DNA of 64,000 nucleotides, taken from Eopsaltria australis (lineage: Eukaryota; Chordata; Aves; Passeriformes; Petroicidae). The position numbers and the translations under genes are program-made. Positions within the stretch are counted from its first letter, which is position 1. The number at the start of each line of letters is the position of its first letter. Positions 12,601 through 27,600 of the stretch are shown one piece after another. The notes beneath the pieces are model-generated. The model worked only from the letters and a program-made list of their open reading frames with translations. It ran no database searches and was not told the DNA's origin. The stretch spans positions 1-64,000 of the forward strand of contig JAVTVJ010000292.1 of assembly GCA_034509425.1 (NCBI GenBank), written 5' to 3'.

Positions 12601-15600
12601 TTGTAGCTCTTCTGCATTTATAAACTCACAGCCTAACTTTTCCTATCTGTAAACTCAGACTTTCATTAATGCCTTGGGGTTTCAGGTTCGATGTCTTCAC
12701 CTGATGTGCTGAGTTCTCACGCGAACACTCTTTAAACCTGATTCAAACCCTAAAATCTGGAGTTAAAGTTGTGGTGCTAATTTGATACTGCAGCAAACCC
12801 TCCAGTTTGCCCAGCTGCTGCTGTCTGGTAAAATGGCAGGGATCACTCTGGTGACAGAAAATCAGGATGGACCTGGTGCATTAATTGTGATCACGTTCGA
12901 GTGCCCCATATTCCAAATCTCTAGCATTCCCCTTATGATGTGTAGTAGATGAAAAAATAATTACAGCATTGCAGGAGGGACTTGTTTTCATGCCTGTTGG
13001 CATATGTGAGAAGATGTTCTCTAAAGTAAATAAAAAAATGCCTGCAGAGGAATTCAGGAACATAGTATCCCAGACTGGTTTGGATTTTTTGGAATGGATC
13101 TTAAAGCTCATCTCATTCCACCCCCTGCCATGGTGGAACCCCAAGGACACCTTCCACTACCCCAGGTTGCTCCAAGCCCTGTCCAACCTGGCTTTGGACT
13201 CTTCCAGGGACGGGGCAGCCACAGCTTCCCTGGACAATCTGTGCCAGGGCCTCAGCACCTCCACAGGAAAGTATTTCTTCCCAATATTCCATTCTGGCAG
13301 TGGGAAGCCATTCCCCCTTGTCCTGGCACTCCAGGCCCTTGTTCCAAGTTCTCTCCAGCTGTCCTGGAGCCCCTTTAGGTACTGAGAGGGGCTCTAAGGA
13401 TCCTTCTCTTCTCCAGGTGAACACCCCCAGCTCTCCCAGCCTGTCTCCATAGGAGACACCCTTGATATGGATCCACAGCAGGAAGAATAATTGTTGCTTT
13501 TAAACCATAGAAAATGTGCTGTGTACACAGACGAGGTGTTTTATTGAGGCAATAATGCTTCTAATTTGCTTCCAAAGATAATCCCACAAAGTTGTTGCAT
13601 TGGAAACCATGAGGTAAAACACAGCTGTACTAGTCCAAAGGGTGCTTTTTTCTCTCAAAAAAGTGGCTGCAGTGACACCTCTCAGAAACCTGAAGCTTTT
13701 CCATATGGCAGGACACAATGGCATTGCCTCATAGCTGCCTCAGTCTGACCTGTTTTTCTGGTCACATTCTTTCTTCATTTTTCTTACTGGTTTTTTTTTC
13801 CTGAATAACTGAGTGTTAAAGCAGTTACTCTGCAACACACTCCAGTTTCATTTGCCCTTGTTGTTGATCCAAGCTTAAAAATCTCAGGTCCTTCTCATGT
13901 GAAGGGCTGGAATTGCCTTGGCCATCCAGGTGTCCATATACCTGCTGTGTTTGGAAGAAGTCAAAGGAGGGGACAGTAGGAGAAATGGGGTTTCTTGGTC
14001 TCCTAATCTTAGACAAAATTCTACAGGAATAAGAATGACTCAGCCTCCTCAGCAGCAAATACACTTCTCTTACACGTGGACTTAACTGCTATTTTCTTTA
14101 TCCTTCAGATAATTTATGGATTAGTGATGGAGTAGCTGTAAGATGTACTTATAGGCAACATTTTCTTTCATCTGCGTTGTTGGACCGAGTCAAAGCACTG
14201 CTCCAAGTCCTTCAAGCTGTGAGATTGTCTTCTGCCACTGCAGCCCTGCTGCGTCAGCTATTTCTGCCTCCTACCACAACATTAGAGCTGGGAAATGAGG
14301 GAATAGTGTGATGGATACCAAGAGCCCATCAGAAAGTGCTGTGAAATTCCATGCTAGCGCCTCATGGTTTCTTTTCGGGACTGAGGATACACCTTGGAAA
14401 ACGGCTGGCAGTGGAGATTGGTCCCTGTGTTGATTTGTGTGGTGTCACCAAGTAGCTCCTGGTCCTGCTCTTCAGCTGACTTACTCGGTCAGGGGCTTCT
14501 GGTTTGTTCTTCTAAGGGTTTTCAAAGCTGCATTGCCCACAGTAGGAATTTCTTCCCTGGGAAAAACCAGCCTGGTGCCATCCAGCTGCAGTTGGAGCAC
14601 AGGTACCAGGCCATCCCCTGGCAGCAATGATGACGCCGTTGGTTCGAGCTGTGGATTTCCTCCTTTAGGCAGTAGCAATTCAGTTATTTTTGCTACAAAC
14701 ACAACAGCTGCCAACATCCCTAAGCCCTTGGCCTACAGGACAACCATCTGTGCTGGTATGATCTTCTTGGAAGCTGCCATGACTCTGGCAAGTGTCCAGA
14801 GCTCCAGCTCCAGCAGAAGTGGCTCAGGGATGCCTCCCCTGATTTTGTGACAAGCAGCATCATGTACTGCTGCATCAATCCTTCCCCTTTAAATGTTTGG
14901 ATAAATAAACTACTCCCTGAACAGGCCAAGTTCCTGTTGCTCTGAATCCCTGTGCTCTACAGGTGTTTGTAGACTCTCCCTCAAGCCACCAGCAACAATT
15001 ACCTTAATTTAAATGTGACTTATATAACAAACTTGTTTGTGTGTTGCTTTGTATTTGCCTTTGGTGCAGGTTCAGTTTTGCCTCCAGAATATTTTTTCCC
15101 ATTGTTTGCTGAGTATTTGGTCATATTTGTCTTCTGGAGCTTTAAGACATCAGGAATTTAGTGACCTTGGAGGCCTTTTCCTACCTCATTGATTCTGTGA
15201 TTAAGTTGCAAAGTAACCAGGAGCATTTGTTCCCCTTGCTGGGAAGTGGATGGGATGACTTGAGCTGGTGAGGAACAGCTTGGCTGCAAATCAAATTACC
15301 TGAATTCCTGTACAGAATTCCTTCTCCACACTTTGAAAGAAGCCTTGATTGTGGAGTTCACACCCAGTGTGGACATCAGTCTTAAAGTGCAGACTAGAGG
15401 ACAACGAAAATTGAGGCCAGTATTAACTCCTATCTCCAGACTGCCTGGGCAGTTGGTGAGCCCACATCCATGCCTATCCCAAGTGCACAGTTTTATTGCA
15501 AATGTAATTACTCCAGTCTCTTAATCCTCTCCATATTAACTTTATATTTTTAGAACCTCTGTAATCTTGCACGTTAATGCCTTGATGGATCGTAGGCATT

Positions 15601-18600
15601 AAGTCTTGTGCGTAAAGCGCGGATGAGTAACAGTTGACAAATGGGACGGTTTGGGTGCATTGCAGACTTACCCATTTTATTTTATTTTATTTTATTTTAT
15701 TTTTGTATTTTGTGGATTAAAATAGAGATTTCTTGAGTGTTTCAAGATGTTTGACTGACACCTGCCACAAGAAGGGGGAGACTTCTTCCTTTTTGCCAAC
15801 TGTCTGGCTGCACTGTGGTGCTTGCTGTGAGCGACTGTGTTCTGGTCTAAAACACGCTTGTATGACTCAATATTTTTCAAAAATACAGGCTGGAGACCAA
15901 CAAAAACCCTGGGGGCAATTACAGAGTGAACTGGGGCTTGAACTTTTGCAGCCTTGACTTCCCTCTGCCAATGTCCAAGGCTGTTCTTCAAGGACCAGGA
16001 GCTTTGTGGAATGATTCTTGGATTTCACTGCAATGAGTGAACTTTGTATTTAAATGAGAAGGTTATTTCTCCTCCAGAGAGCAAATCTTAATGCTTTTTG
16101 TTCTCTTCTTATTTAAATGACATGCAATAGTGAAGTCTGTTGTTAGAATTTCGATCTGGGGTGTTTTAATTATGCACAAATATTCAAGTATAAGTTAAAA
16201 CTTCTTTTAGTCAAACTGATTTTAACCAATTTATTTATTTCTGTTCTAGGAACCAATTAAATCCCGGGCACCACAGCTTCATTTAGAATACAGATTTTAT
16301 AAACAACTTGGAGGTGCAGGTGAGTAAACCTACCTTAAGCTTATCAAAAGTTTGGGATTTCTTTATTGAATCAAACACCACCATAGTATTTGTTGTATAA
16401 CTCTGACTTGAACTTAGGGATCTGGGTCAATTCCTTTTAGCCTCACACAAGTTTTGGAAGCAATTTGGTGAGAATGGGATCATAATCATGATGTTGGATA
16501 ATTGTGTGGACCTAAACCCTTGAATTTGTGAGGATTTGTTGATATGGAAATACCCCTGTAAGTGTTTGTAAAACATAGGAATTGTCAATGAATGGAAACT
16601 TATTTGTGTATAGAACAGCACCCCTTAAGTAGGTGATCTGAAGTCTTTAAACCTAGGAAATTGTTTCCATTTTTACTTGTTAAATCATGACAGTGTCCAC
16701 AAGCCCTGTGACTCCTCTGTGCAAACATGGCAAATAGGAGAAAATTAGAGCAAGATCAGCCAAAGGTGTGACTTTTTATGCATTTTTTTCTGGCAGTCTC
16801 TGATTTCCCTGATACACAGCTTGAGTTGTGTCTAATAGTGTTTGGATTTTCTTCCCTGAATTTATGGTTGTTTTTTAAACCTGAAGAGACTTTTAGCATG
16901 TGCTGTTTCCCATGCCAAGGATTTCCACAGCCTCGTGCAGATTGTTCCACTGCTCAAGGAAGTCTCTGTGAAGCAACAACCTTCTCTGCTCCTTCTGTGC
17001 CTTGATCATGTATTGACTTTGGGTTTTGACAAGTTTCTTACATTACTGTAGCTTTTTTATACTTCTGATTTTATTTTTCCTGTTTTCTCTGAATGGACCC
17101 AGCTTCCACTTGCAGAGGATGTCTGATGGACATCCAGAAATACTTTGGTAATTATATATTACCAAAATCCTGAGTTGAACTTCCTGCTGGAGTTCTGTTG
17201 GTGCTTGTGATTTCTGGGATACCCCAGCCCACATGTCTTGTGACACATGAATGAATCCCAGTCTGCTTTTTCTACACCACTTGGCTTCCTTCCACTCTTT
17301 AAAGATGTTATTAAGGAGTTATAAAACCAATCAAAATTTGAAGGAATGGCTTTATTTTCGTTAGATTAAGTATTTTTAAGTATTTTAAGTGTTTAACAGG
17401 TTTTTTCCTGTTCCTAAAGAATTTAATCTTTCCATCCTGTAATACTTAGTCACTCAGAGCATTCATAGAATCATGGAATGGTTTGGGTTGGAAGGAACCT
17501 TAAAGCCCATCTCATTCCAGCCCCTGCCGTGGGCAGGGACACCTCCCACTAGCTCAGGTTGCTCCAAACCCCATCCACCCCTGGCCTTGGACACTTCTAG
17601 GGATGGGGAAGCCACAGCTTCTCTGGACAACCTGTTCCAGGGTCTCACCACTCTCACAGAGAGGAATTCCTTCCTAGTCTTTAATCTGCTGTCTTGCAGC
17701 ATTTGTCAAGGGACTGTTGAGAAGCCTCCTGAACAACCTGACTCTGTTTCTCTCTCTTTGTGCTCCCATGAGTGTCGCACACCCAGCTGTGATGAGCTGT
17801 TGGATGCCTTTAGAAGCTCTTGTGCTGCATTTTTGTTAAAACAATTGGAAATTGGCCAAGACTTGAGTGGAGGATGTGAACTACAATTCTGGTCTCACCA
17901 TGAAACCTGGAATCCGAACAAAACAAATCTTGGTGGAGTCAGGCTGCCAGGAGCAGGGAGGATTGACTTGGTGCCTGCACCAGGGATTAGGGGAAGAGTG
18001 TCTGGCTGGAAAAACAGATAAATAAATGCTGACATTGGGGAGATAGAGGGGTTTGTTCTCAGTGATGTTGCTAATACCAGGCTCCCCTTAATGGTCCTTG
18101 CTCTGGAACTGCTCAAACAGCCAGGCTTGAACTTCCAGTAGGGATGTCTGGTTCCTTGGAATTGTCATACGCTTGCCAAAGAAAGACTAGAAGTGTCCGA
18201 ACACATGGCGTGCATGACTCAGAGAGCACAACAGTAGTGTTGCATGTGACATTCTGCTCAATAAATTAGCCAATTAATCCTGCCAAATGACGTGGCTGGC
18301 TGAAGCTCCCACCATCAGCTGAAGGAGGGAGAGCAGAGGGAGCCTGGCTGTGACACACGGGATGACACCGCCTCATCCCCTCGGCAGCGCAGCAGCCGCG
18401 TTCGACTGCGTGTGCAGCCAGATGGTCCCAGTGAGCTCTGAGATGTCAAAACTGTCATCACCTGCAGCTTTGGGAGAAAAATGGGGTTTTTTTCCCAATG
18501 AGAAGAGTTTTAATGGTTATTTCCTTCGTGGATGTTCAGAATAAACATTTTTAAATGTGTTGCTCTTGGGTAGTAGTCAGAGGAAAATTTAGGCTGGAAG

Positions 18601-21600
18601 AGACCGACCTACTTGGCCAGTGCCTGAAGGATGTATGTGGGTATCAATTACCTGCTTCACTTGACATCATCACAAACTAATGAAAACAGTCTTTTTTTTC
18701 CCTTTTCTAAGCTATTCAGTCAAGTTTTGCATTTCCTTTGGTGCAGCTGGGCAGAGTAGCAAATAGCCCAGTAATTCAGAATCTAAATCCTGAGATGAGC
18801 TTCCCTGTGAGATGTTTCCACATGAACAGAGGATGTGATAACTGCCTCTTCCTTGAGCAGTGACTCTGTGGCTCCCTGTGCCACGTGCTCCGTCAGCTTG
18901 GATGTTCCAAGACTTTCTGACAGGGCACCCAAGTTGCATCTGTTCCCTCCCAGCAGCACCAGTTTCTCTGCCTGCCAAGTGGCTCGGATGAGGATCCCTA
19001 GTCAGCTTGGATTAGCCAAGTAGCAGACTGGATTTCATGTGTCTCAGACATCTTAAGATGCTTCACACTAGATTAAGTGACGGAGCAGGGAGAAGTTTGT
19101 CAAAGGGATCTAAACTGTAGGAATGTGGCTCTTCTTGGTGCTTCTCAGAACAGCTCAATACTGGTGGACGAATCCAGTGGATTCAAATAAAGTCCTGAGT
19201 CAGGAGTAACCAGCTAACAGATGTCTCTGATGTGCTGCTTTGGATATTTGATGCTGTCTCTGATGTTTTAGTGCCTCCCTGTTTTAGGGAAACTAGCAGC
19301 TCCCCTGTAATTCCCTTCCTCTAATTGGAGGAATGCTTGCACATAGAAATGGGTTTTCATGATTCTTCCTTGAACTTTTCTCCCCGCAGAAGTCGAGCGA
19401 GGCCCTGCTGCACAGCGACCATCTGCTGGCTTCTTCTTTCTTGCTGTGGAATTAAATATTTAATAACCTAAAATAGTGTCTGAGTGCTTTACCTTCGTGT
19501 GAGCAGCAAAACAAAACAGCAAAGCGCGGGCACGGAGTCAGAGACCTGATGGTCAATCTGTAGGGTGTCTCAGGAAAGGACATCTTTCCTTTAGGAAATG
19601 TAATTCATTTAGGGTTTTAGGTAGTCTGGGGATACGATCCATTTGCTCATCAAGGTAATTGAAGTAGTTTTAACAATCTTTGTGTAAACTAGTTGCGTTG
19701 CTTTCATCAGTCCTCTAATGCCAGTGTTGTACTGAACTGCTTAATGCTTGGTTTTTGTCGTAAAAGCCACGTGAGCTTGCACCAGCATCCTGACTGGAGT
19801 TGTCCTGGCCTGAGCCATCCCCAGGATCTCACCTTACTGGTGGTTGCACAGTCAGTCCTGATGGCAGCACCTACCTGAGCATGAAGATGAGCAGCACAGT
19901 TCAAGTGTGATAGTTATTCTCCAAAATTAGGCTCTTGCTCTGTGACCCTCCTTGAGGACTGGCTGTACCAGCTGTTCCCTCCTCCCCAAGGCTGGTTCCT
20001 TGGCTCCTGGGCTTCTCCTTGCTCTGATGCTTTGTACAGCTGCTTGAATCTGCTGCTTCCATACCTTGGGGACAAGAGGAGCTCCCTCCAACTTGACCAG
20101 ATGCTTTTGCATCTCCAAGCACTGCCAGAAGCAGTTCAAGTCTCCAACATGTTTCCAGTATTGGATAAGTCACTTGAGCATGTCATTTGTACTTGAAGTT
20201 TGTGGAATAAACTGAGTTATTTGTCCGTGATCAAACAGATCCAGCTCCTGGCTCCTGGAATGGTTCAACTTCCTGGGCTGTTACCAAACGACAAAAACTT
20301 GGCTTTGCTTGAACTGCCCCCTGCTCACCCAGCAGCATCCCAGGACCCTCCTGCTTGGTTTGGGATGAATAAAAGCAACTGCTTTTCCCATGGCTTGCAG
20401 GAGTCCTGCAGCAGCTGGGTCCTGCTGGTGGCACACCTGGGTCTCAGTGATTCCATTGGCTCTGTCCTGTGGGCTCTGTTTGCTCGTGGATAACAGGAGT
20501 GGTCTTTTTGTTTTGAGGCTAATTCCAGATTAGAAGAATCTAATCTTCTCTTCAGGAGCTGCTGGAACAAGTCCAGAGAAGGGCATGGAGCCCCTCTGCT
20601 CTGGAGCCAGACTGGGAGAGCTGCAGGTGTTCACCTGGAGAAGAGAAGACTCCAGGGAGAACTCAGAGCCCCTGCCAGTGCCTAAAGAGGCTCCAGGAGA
20701 GCTGGAGAGGAGCCTTGGACAGGGGTCTGGAGTGCCATGACAAGGAGGAATGGTTTCCCACTGCCAGAGGGCAGGGTTAGACGGGATACTGGGAAGGAAT
20801 TCTTGGCAGTGAGGGCAGTGAGGCCCTGGCACAGGTTGCCCCATCCCTGAAAGTGTCCAAGGCCAGGTTGGACATGGCTTGGAGCAAGCTGGGATAGTGG
20901 AAGGTGTCCCTGCCCATGGCAGGGGGTGAAATGAGATGGGCTTTAAGGTGCCTTCCAACCCAAACCATTCTGGGTTTTGTTACCACATTTCAAAGCACCT
21001 CTGGCACCTCTCCCTGTAGAGGCTGTGTGTAATGCCTTCCCTGTAAGCATCACCTTTGGAAGGTAAAATGGAGCACTGTGTGCTTCTTTTGGCTGCATGG
21101 AGCTGATGCTCAAGTTTCCACATAGTGACAGCTTCTGCCTGTGCACATTGTGTGCAGAAGTCATGCATTTTTGATTCAGTAGTAGTTTATTTTTATATCA
21201 GCTGGCAGATGAGTCACACCTTCCCCCACCCTTCGCAGTCCCACCTTGGCACGTGATGCATTCGGGCACGTGGCACCGTGCATTGAGTTCTGTGCCTCAG
21301 CTCTGCAGCCCGTGGTCATCCCCAGCATGGGCAGGTGACACTGGCAAGTGGATGTTGAACGTCACGAGCCTCCACAGTGGCGTGGTGGGGAGCAGAAAAG
21401 GAGCCTGATACGCTGGAGAATCCCAGGAAACTGAGATCTCTGCTGTCCCCAGCCCACGCAGCGGATGAGTCACAGTGTAGGAGCAGAATGTTCTGAGTCA
21501 GGGAGGGGTATGTCAGTGCATATAGAATATTGACGGATTCTGTGGTTTTGTTTTAATTCCTGCTCTGTAAACAAGTTCACCTCTAATGAAGTATGGAGTC

Positions 21601-24600
21601 TGTGTGTTTACTTTCGGACCTCTCTGTGTTGCACAACTCGCCAGAGCGAAGCAGTCTGTTTACTTGTCAGGAGGTAGGACCAAGGGAAATGAAGGTGGTA
21701 TAAATAACCAAGCCTTTGCATAGTCTAGTCAATATTTGCATATATATTCCTCAGTGTGGCTGAGCTGTCTGCTATCCCTGCTGCCTATGGAGTTCTGTCG
21801 GGATTGCCTGCACTGAGCACCTTTTTCTTTGTTGCTCCTGCTTTATCCACACACTCTTTGTATGTGTCGGTGTGCTTTATGAAGAAATTCTTTCCATGCC
21901 AGTTGCACAATGCTGTCATTCACATGGCAATTATGGGTTATTTTGGTAAAGCTCGTTATGGGATGGATGTAAACAAGTCGCCCTTGGTGGAGCTGCCAGC
22001 ACCAGGATTTCACAGGGAGGTCGTTGTGCACGAGTCTTCCCCAAGGGAGCAGGAGCAACTCCAGGCCATGTGAGGGAGGGTTAGTGCAAGAGGTCCCCAC
22101 CCTTCTTTAATTAAAAAGTGTGAACATGCCCATTAACAGTGGCCACAGTCAGATTAATCTTCAGAATTCCTACTCATATTTGCCACCTGGATGGAAATAT
22201 TGGTGTGGCCAGGAGCTGAGCTAGGTCACCCCTCAGCAGGGGAATGGTTTGGGGGGGTGTGGAGCTGCTGGGTGGTGATGATCATAAAATCAGAGTGGTT
22301 TGGATTGGAAGGGCCCTTAAAGCTCATTTTGTGGCTGTATGGGCAGGGACACCTTCCACTAGACCAGCTTGCTCAGAACTCTGTCCAACCTGGCCTTGAA
22401 CACTTCCAAGGATTGCTCTTCTGCACCCCAAAGTGAGTTTGGACTTGCAGGGAGCAACACGTGGCTGTCACCTGAGGTATTTTGTGTCTTGCTTATTGTA
22501 TGGAAGGGTTTGTTCATGTCTGTCACACTGCAACGCTGCAGATGAGCACTGCAGCCTCCTCCTTTGAAATACTGGAAATATTTTAGATTGCCATTGTTCA
22601 GTGACTGTAAGTATTTAATAAGTGACTCATCTGTGCAAGGTGATACAAAACTGACATCTGTTTACAAGGAAAACAGCTTTGGGACACATCTCATGCCAGT
22701 CATTCCCTACCTCAGATGACTGCAATAGACCCAAAGGTTTTAAGATGTTGGGTTAATTTTCTACCAGCAAGGAAGAACGTCTCCATTCTCAAATCCTGCT
22801 CAGATGTGTGCCCTTGGCCATAGGTGGGAGATGTTCAGCAATGGAGACAGTTTCATTCTCCTGAAGACTTTTTTTTTTTAGGCAAGAAGTGGAGACCCTC
22901 ACGCTGAGCTGCAGCCTAAGGAATGGTGATCAGCAGCTTCATGAAGTCAGGGCAGTCCAAGGAGCTTGAACTTGAGGCATCCTGGACTTCCAAGCTTTTG
23001 AATTGCAAACTGAAATGCAGTGGATTACTGTAAAGTGCTCAGTTAGACCCTGCTGCTTTCAGAGCTGGCTTGCTGTTGATCTCCAGAGAATTATGTTTCA
23101 CTATTTAAAAATACTTGGCTTTCTTTTTTCATGTGGCCATTCCCTTGTTAGGAAGGGCTTCCTGAATGTGCACATTTCAGCATCTCAGCATCAGAAGTTT
23201 TGACTTCCTTGGGCTAAATTTAGGTTTTGTCAATTGGAAGTTATCAGATGCTTTTAAAGCAAGGCCATTAATATTTGAATATGAGATTAAGGCAGTTTCC
23301 ATTTTATATTCTGGAAAGTCCTCATGCATTTCATACTCTTCCGGTATTCGTGGCAGTAATCACAAATCAAACACCAGCAGCTCCAGGCAGCGTGTGAAGG
23401 AGAGCAGCAGGATGCTGGGAAGCTGGAAAATGCCTTTCCTGGAGACACTTTTCCTTGAAGCTGTAGTAGCTGGACTGGTCCAAGTCATCCCAGATGCCTC
23501 ACTGGGTTCTCATCACAGTCAGCAATGTCTGCTAAGAGCAGGTTGTGGGTTGTGGGATGTGCTGCTCCTCTGAGGATCCAGCAGGGCTCAAGGAGAGGGA
23601 CAGACTTTTAACCCTGGTCTCTGTGCTGCTTCTGGTACTTTCTAGCAAACCTTGAGCTGAAATATGTCTTGCTGGCTATCAGCCCAGGCTGTGCTTGGAA
23701 ACTGGAGTGCCTCAGCCATCAGAGTGACCACAGACCCACAGACTGGTTTGGGTTGGGAGGGACCTTGATGCTCATCTCATTCCATTCCCTGCCATGGGCA
23801 GGGATACCTTCCACTATCCCAGGTTGCTCCAAGCCCTGTCCAACCTGGACCTGAATACTTCCATGGTGGGGAGTCCACATGACACGTGATGTTTGAAGAT
23901 AATGGAATTTATATTTTTATTGAATGAAAAACACAGTTTGGCAATGAGGGCCAGGATAATTAATAAGGATGTGGGAGTTAATTGGCTGTTCTGCTTGTCC
24001 CCCTTTCCTACCCCTTCTATGAACATTCTTCAAGCCATGGGGATGATGCACTTAGAAACTAATTGAGGTCTAAAGGTATAAAATTAGTTTTCAGGGGGCT
24101 GCTGTGTCGGGTGTTGAGCTCTGCCTTGTTCCAAACAGAGCTTTTTCCCCTTAGGAAGATGGGTGCCAGATTTGATGGCACCCCTTCCAACACAGCAGAG
24201 GCATCCTACACTCACTGGAGGTTTTTAAGGTGCAACACTGAGCTGTGCCAGGAAAGTCCTGATAAGGAGGGCTGCCCACCTCCCAGACCAACTCTCCAGT
24301 GGGTTTGGAATTTGTGTTTTGGAGCTGTGCCCTGCCTGCTATTGAAAAACCTCCTTTCATTGCTAAAAGATAAGGCACAGGCTCTGCCCCTGAGTCTGTG
24401 GTGGGTCATGCTGGAGTTCTGAAGTTCCATAATAATTTTTCTGTCTGAAAGTGGCAGTTTTCCCTTTAAAATTCCATTCCTACCCGCTCGGCTCTCTTAA
24501 GGTGAAACAGAGATGATATCTGGAGGTAGGATCTGATTTAGCACCTCTGAACTCCTGTTTGGCAGCAGGTTCTCCTGCGATAAGAGGGAGTGGGAGGTTC

Positions 24601-27600
24601 TCCCTCAGGCTGGAAGGACTGTATGGGTAACACTTTCCTACTCATGTGAAAAATGCCTTTTTCCCTCCAATCCTACAGCAGTGATGGGACAGATGGATGC
24701 CAATTTCTTGGCTTGTTGTGGAGAGTTTACGTGTGTTTGATTCTTATCCATCACTTTCTAGTTTGGTGCTGCTGCAGGGGCAAACCTGCAAAAATCCACC
24801 CTCCCAGTGGGACCAGTGTGTGTATTGCAGGCAAATCCCAGCACAGCTCTGGGATGACACACAGGCCTGTGCTGCCAGAAATGCCACTGGATTGTCCAGC
24901 CACAATCAGATGGGAAACTGGCCTTCAGCTGCCTGAGCATGGCCAAGCATCATCTTCCTCCTGAGCACCCAAAGGTTTGTGTCTGATAGCACTGTCTGCT
25001 TTATCCAGCTGGATCTGATCCACTGATCTGCCATCCCAGTTTAAAAAGCTGTTGGATCCAGGACAAATCCTGCCTGTTATGTGCCAGTTTTGCCTTTCAT
25101 CCCTGTGCTGTCCTGGTGAGACTGACTGTGGTCACTGCTCAGTGCTGTGGCTGCAGCTGAGCCGCAGCCCAGGCGTTCAGACCTGCCCTGCGTTGTCATC
25201 GTGGTGGTGTCACCCCGGTGTGCAGCTGGGAAGGAAGCAGGGAAAAGCTCTGCCTCCGAGCTGAGGAAGAGCAGGGGCCACCCAAGACTTGGTGTGATCA
25301 AACTGAAATGGGTCTCTGGGCAGCAGAGGAGCAATTCAGCACAAGCAATTTGTTTTTGCTGCTTTCGTGGCATTTTTTGTCTGCCCAGAAGTAGCCTCTT
25401 CCCTGGCACTGCTTCTGGAGTTAAGTTTGGGTGCTGCTGAGCAACCAAGAATTCTTGTTGATTTTTCTTAAGATAATACCTGTTATTTCCTTAACACACA
25501 TCACTTCATGTGCATAACATGTTCCTGAGGGGCAGTTCTGATCTCTGCTCCCTGTGACCAGGAACACCACCAGAGGGAATGGCTGGAGCTGTGTTAGGGA
25601 GGTTTAGGTTGGATATTGGGAAAAGGTTCTTCCCCCAGAGGGTGGTGGGGCACTGAACAGGCTCCCCAGGGAATGGTCACAGTCCCAAGGCTGCCAGAGC
25701 TCAGGAAGTGTTTGGAAAACACTCTCAGGCACAGGGTGGGATTGTTGGGGTGTCCTGTGCAGGGACAGAAGTTGGTCCACGTAAGTCACTTCCAGCTCAG
25801 GATATTCCATGATTCTATGAACTTGTTCTCAAAAGAAAAGAAAATTACCAAGGGCCCTGTGATTTCATCTCAACTTCTCTGTTACCTGGTTCAAATGAAG
25901 TGTCCCAAACTTCCCACTTCACTCCCTCTCAGCAGGCAGAGCTGAGGAATTGCACAGCAAAGAAAAACTGTTCAGGAGCAATTTCCAATTTCTCCTTGGA
26001 TTTTTTTCTCTTTTTTTGGGGGGTGAAGTGGGGAGAGTAATTTGTTTATTTGTTGGTTTCTTTCTTTTTTGTTGGGTTTTTGTGGGTGTTCTTAAGCAGC
26101 AGAACCCAGCTGGCCACACAGATGTGCTCTGGCTTTGAGGTGCCTGGCAGAGCTCACACGGCTGCGTGAGCTGCAGTGCAGCAGAACCACAGAATCATCT
26201 AGGCTGGAAAAGAAGCCCTCTCAAACCATCAAGTGCAACCATACCCCAGTGCTGACAAGGCCACCATGAACCCCTGTCCCCAAGTGCCACATCCATGTGG
26301 CTGTTAAATCCCTCCAGGAGTGTCACTGAGTGACTCCACCACTGCCCTGGGCAGCTCTTCCAATGGTTTTCTTTCATCTTTGTCCTGGTATTGCAGGTGT
26401 GTGGGAAAACGTAGTAAGGATAGAATTTAAGCTAGAGCTTTTTTGGGTGGTTTAAAACAACTTCTAAAATTATTTACTGGTTCTATCCTTCTCTTAAGGT
26501 GTTGTTCTGTGTGCCAGCTGCCATCATCACTGGAGCAAGACATTGTGTTGGATATAAAATCCAACAGTAACATGGAGATTTGAATGCAGTCATTTCCCCG
26601 AAGCCCTAGAAATGTGAATTCAGTCTTTTGAAACTTGCCAAAAAAGCAATTTATTGTGCTGTGCTTTATTCTTTCGTGTTTGTCAAGAATTGAAACCATT
26701 TCACCAGTTCAGTTGTTAGAGCTAAAAAACTGCCTGTGAATGGGTGTTTCTGGGTAAATTTCCCAGATTCTGAAAGTTTTCCTGCATTCAACTTGTCCAG
26801 ATAGGGCTGATTCTCCTCCCAATCTTTTTTTATCTTTATGAATACAAATATGAATATCTCCTTGGTACCGCCTCTGCAAGTGCTTCTTCCTTTGTGGATG
26901 TGAAGAGTTGTTTAATAAAGTGAAGCCATGATGTCAGGAAACCAGCTTGTACCACTCAAGGAAGATGAAATGCCACCCCGTTCTAATAACACAGCGATCC
27001 TGAGATTTATTTTTCTGCAGTGGAAGTTAAAATCAAACAGTTTGGATTTTTACCAGCAGCAAGAACAAATATGTTCTTCCTTCTGTCCTTCCCCGGTCTG
27101 TTTTTCTGCTGTTCCTTTTCCTGTACCTTTTCTTTTTGTAGATTCAAATACTACCAAAATGAAACAAAACATAGCAGGGATTAAATACATCCTGCATATC
27201 CTGAGATAAGCTGGAGTGAGGCTGGAGGCTTGGAGTCCACATGGAACTCCTTGGAGCTGACAGTAGCTCCTCACAGCTCATACACAACTGTTGCACCATG
27301 ATGTGCCTGATGTCTCCTCCCTTGAAAAGCTCAGCTCAACTTTCTGTGCTGTCATCAGGGGAGAAGGTGTTGATCCAATACCTTCCTGTGGCTCCTCACT
27401 CCTGGAAGTGTTCAAGACCAGGTTGGATGGGTCTTGGAGCAACCTGGTCTACTGAAAGGTGTCCCTGCCTGTGGCAGCTTTGAGGTCCCTTCCAGCTTCT
27501 GAGGTTCTCCTTTGAGTTATTTCCTCTTGAGTTCAGAGAGTGTTTGAGCTGCACCTTTTCCACATCCAAGGCCAGGAGTAGGGCCTTGCTCTGCCTCTCC

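Larger units (their letters stand above)
11987..16249 (+). other. CSNK1G1 intron 2
   Basis: This 4.3-kb intron holds a minus-strand CR1 (13061-13452), a short plus-strand CR1 tail (15158-15203) and a TTTTA microsatellite (15674-15703). The rest is unremarkable. Confidence 0.9.

Noticed and set aside
18584..18620. Possible short CR1-like remnant (TTTAGGCTGGAAGAGACC)
   Set aside because: Too short and diverged to distinguish from chance.
19381..19460. Exon-like segment after TCTCCCCGCAG in intron 3
   Set aside because: A plausible acceptor but no matching donor with a frame compatible with the kinase, and the sequence would interrupt the conserved kinase core.
20530..20958. Open frames within CR1 copies, such as a 142-codon minus-strand frame
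   Set aside because: These are shadows of the CR1 3' sequence, and similar frames recur in every CR1 copy. No reverse transcriptase motif is visible.
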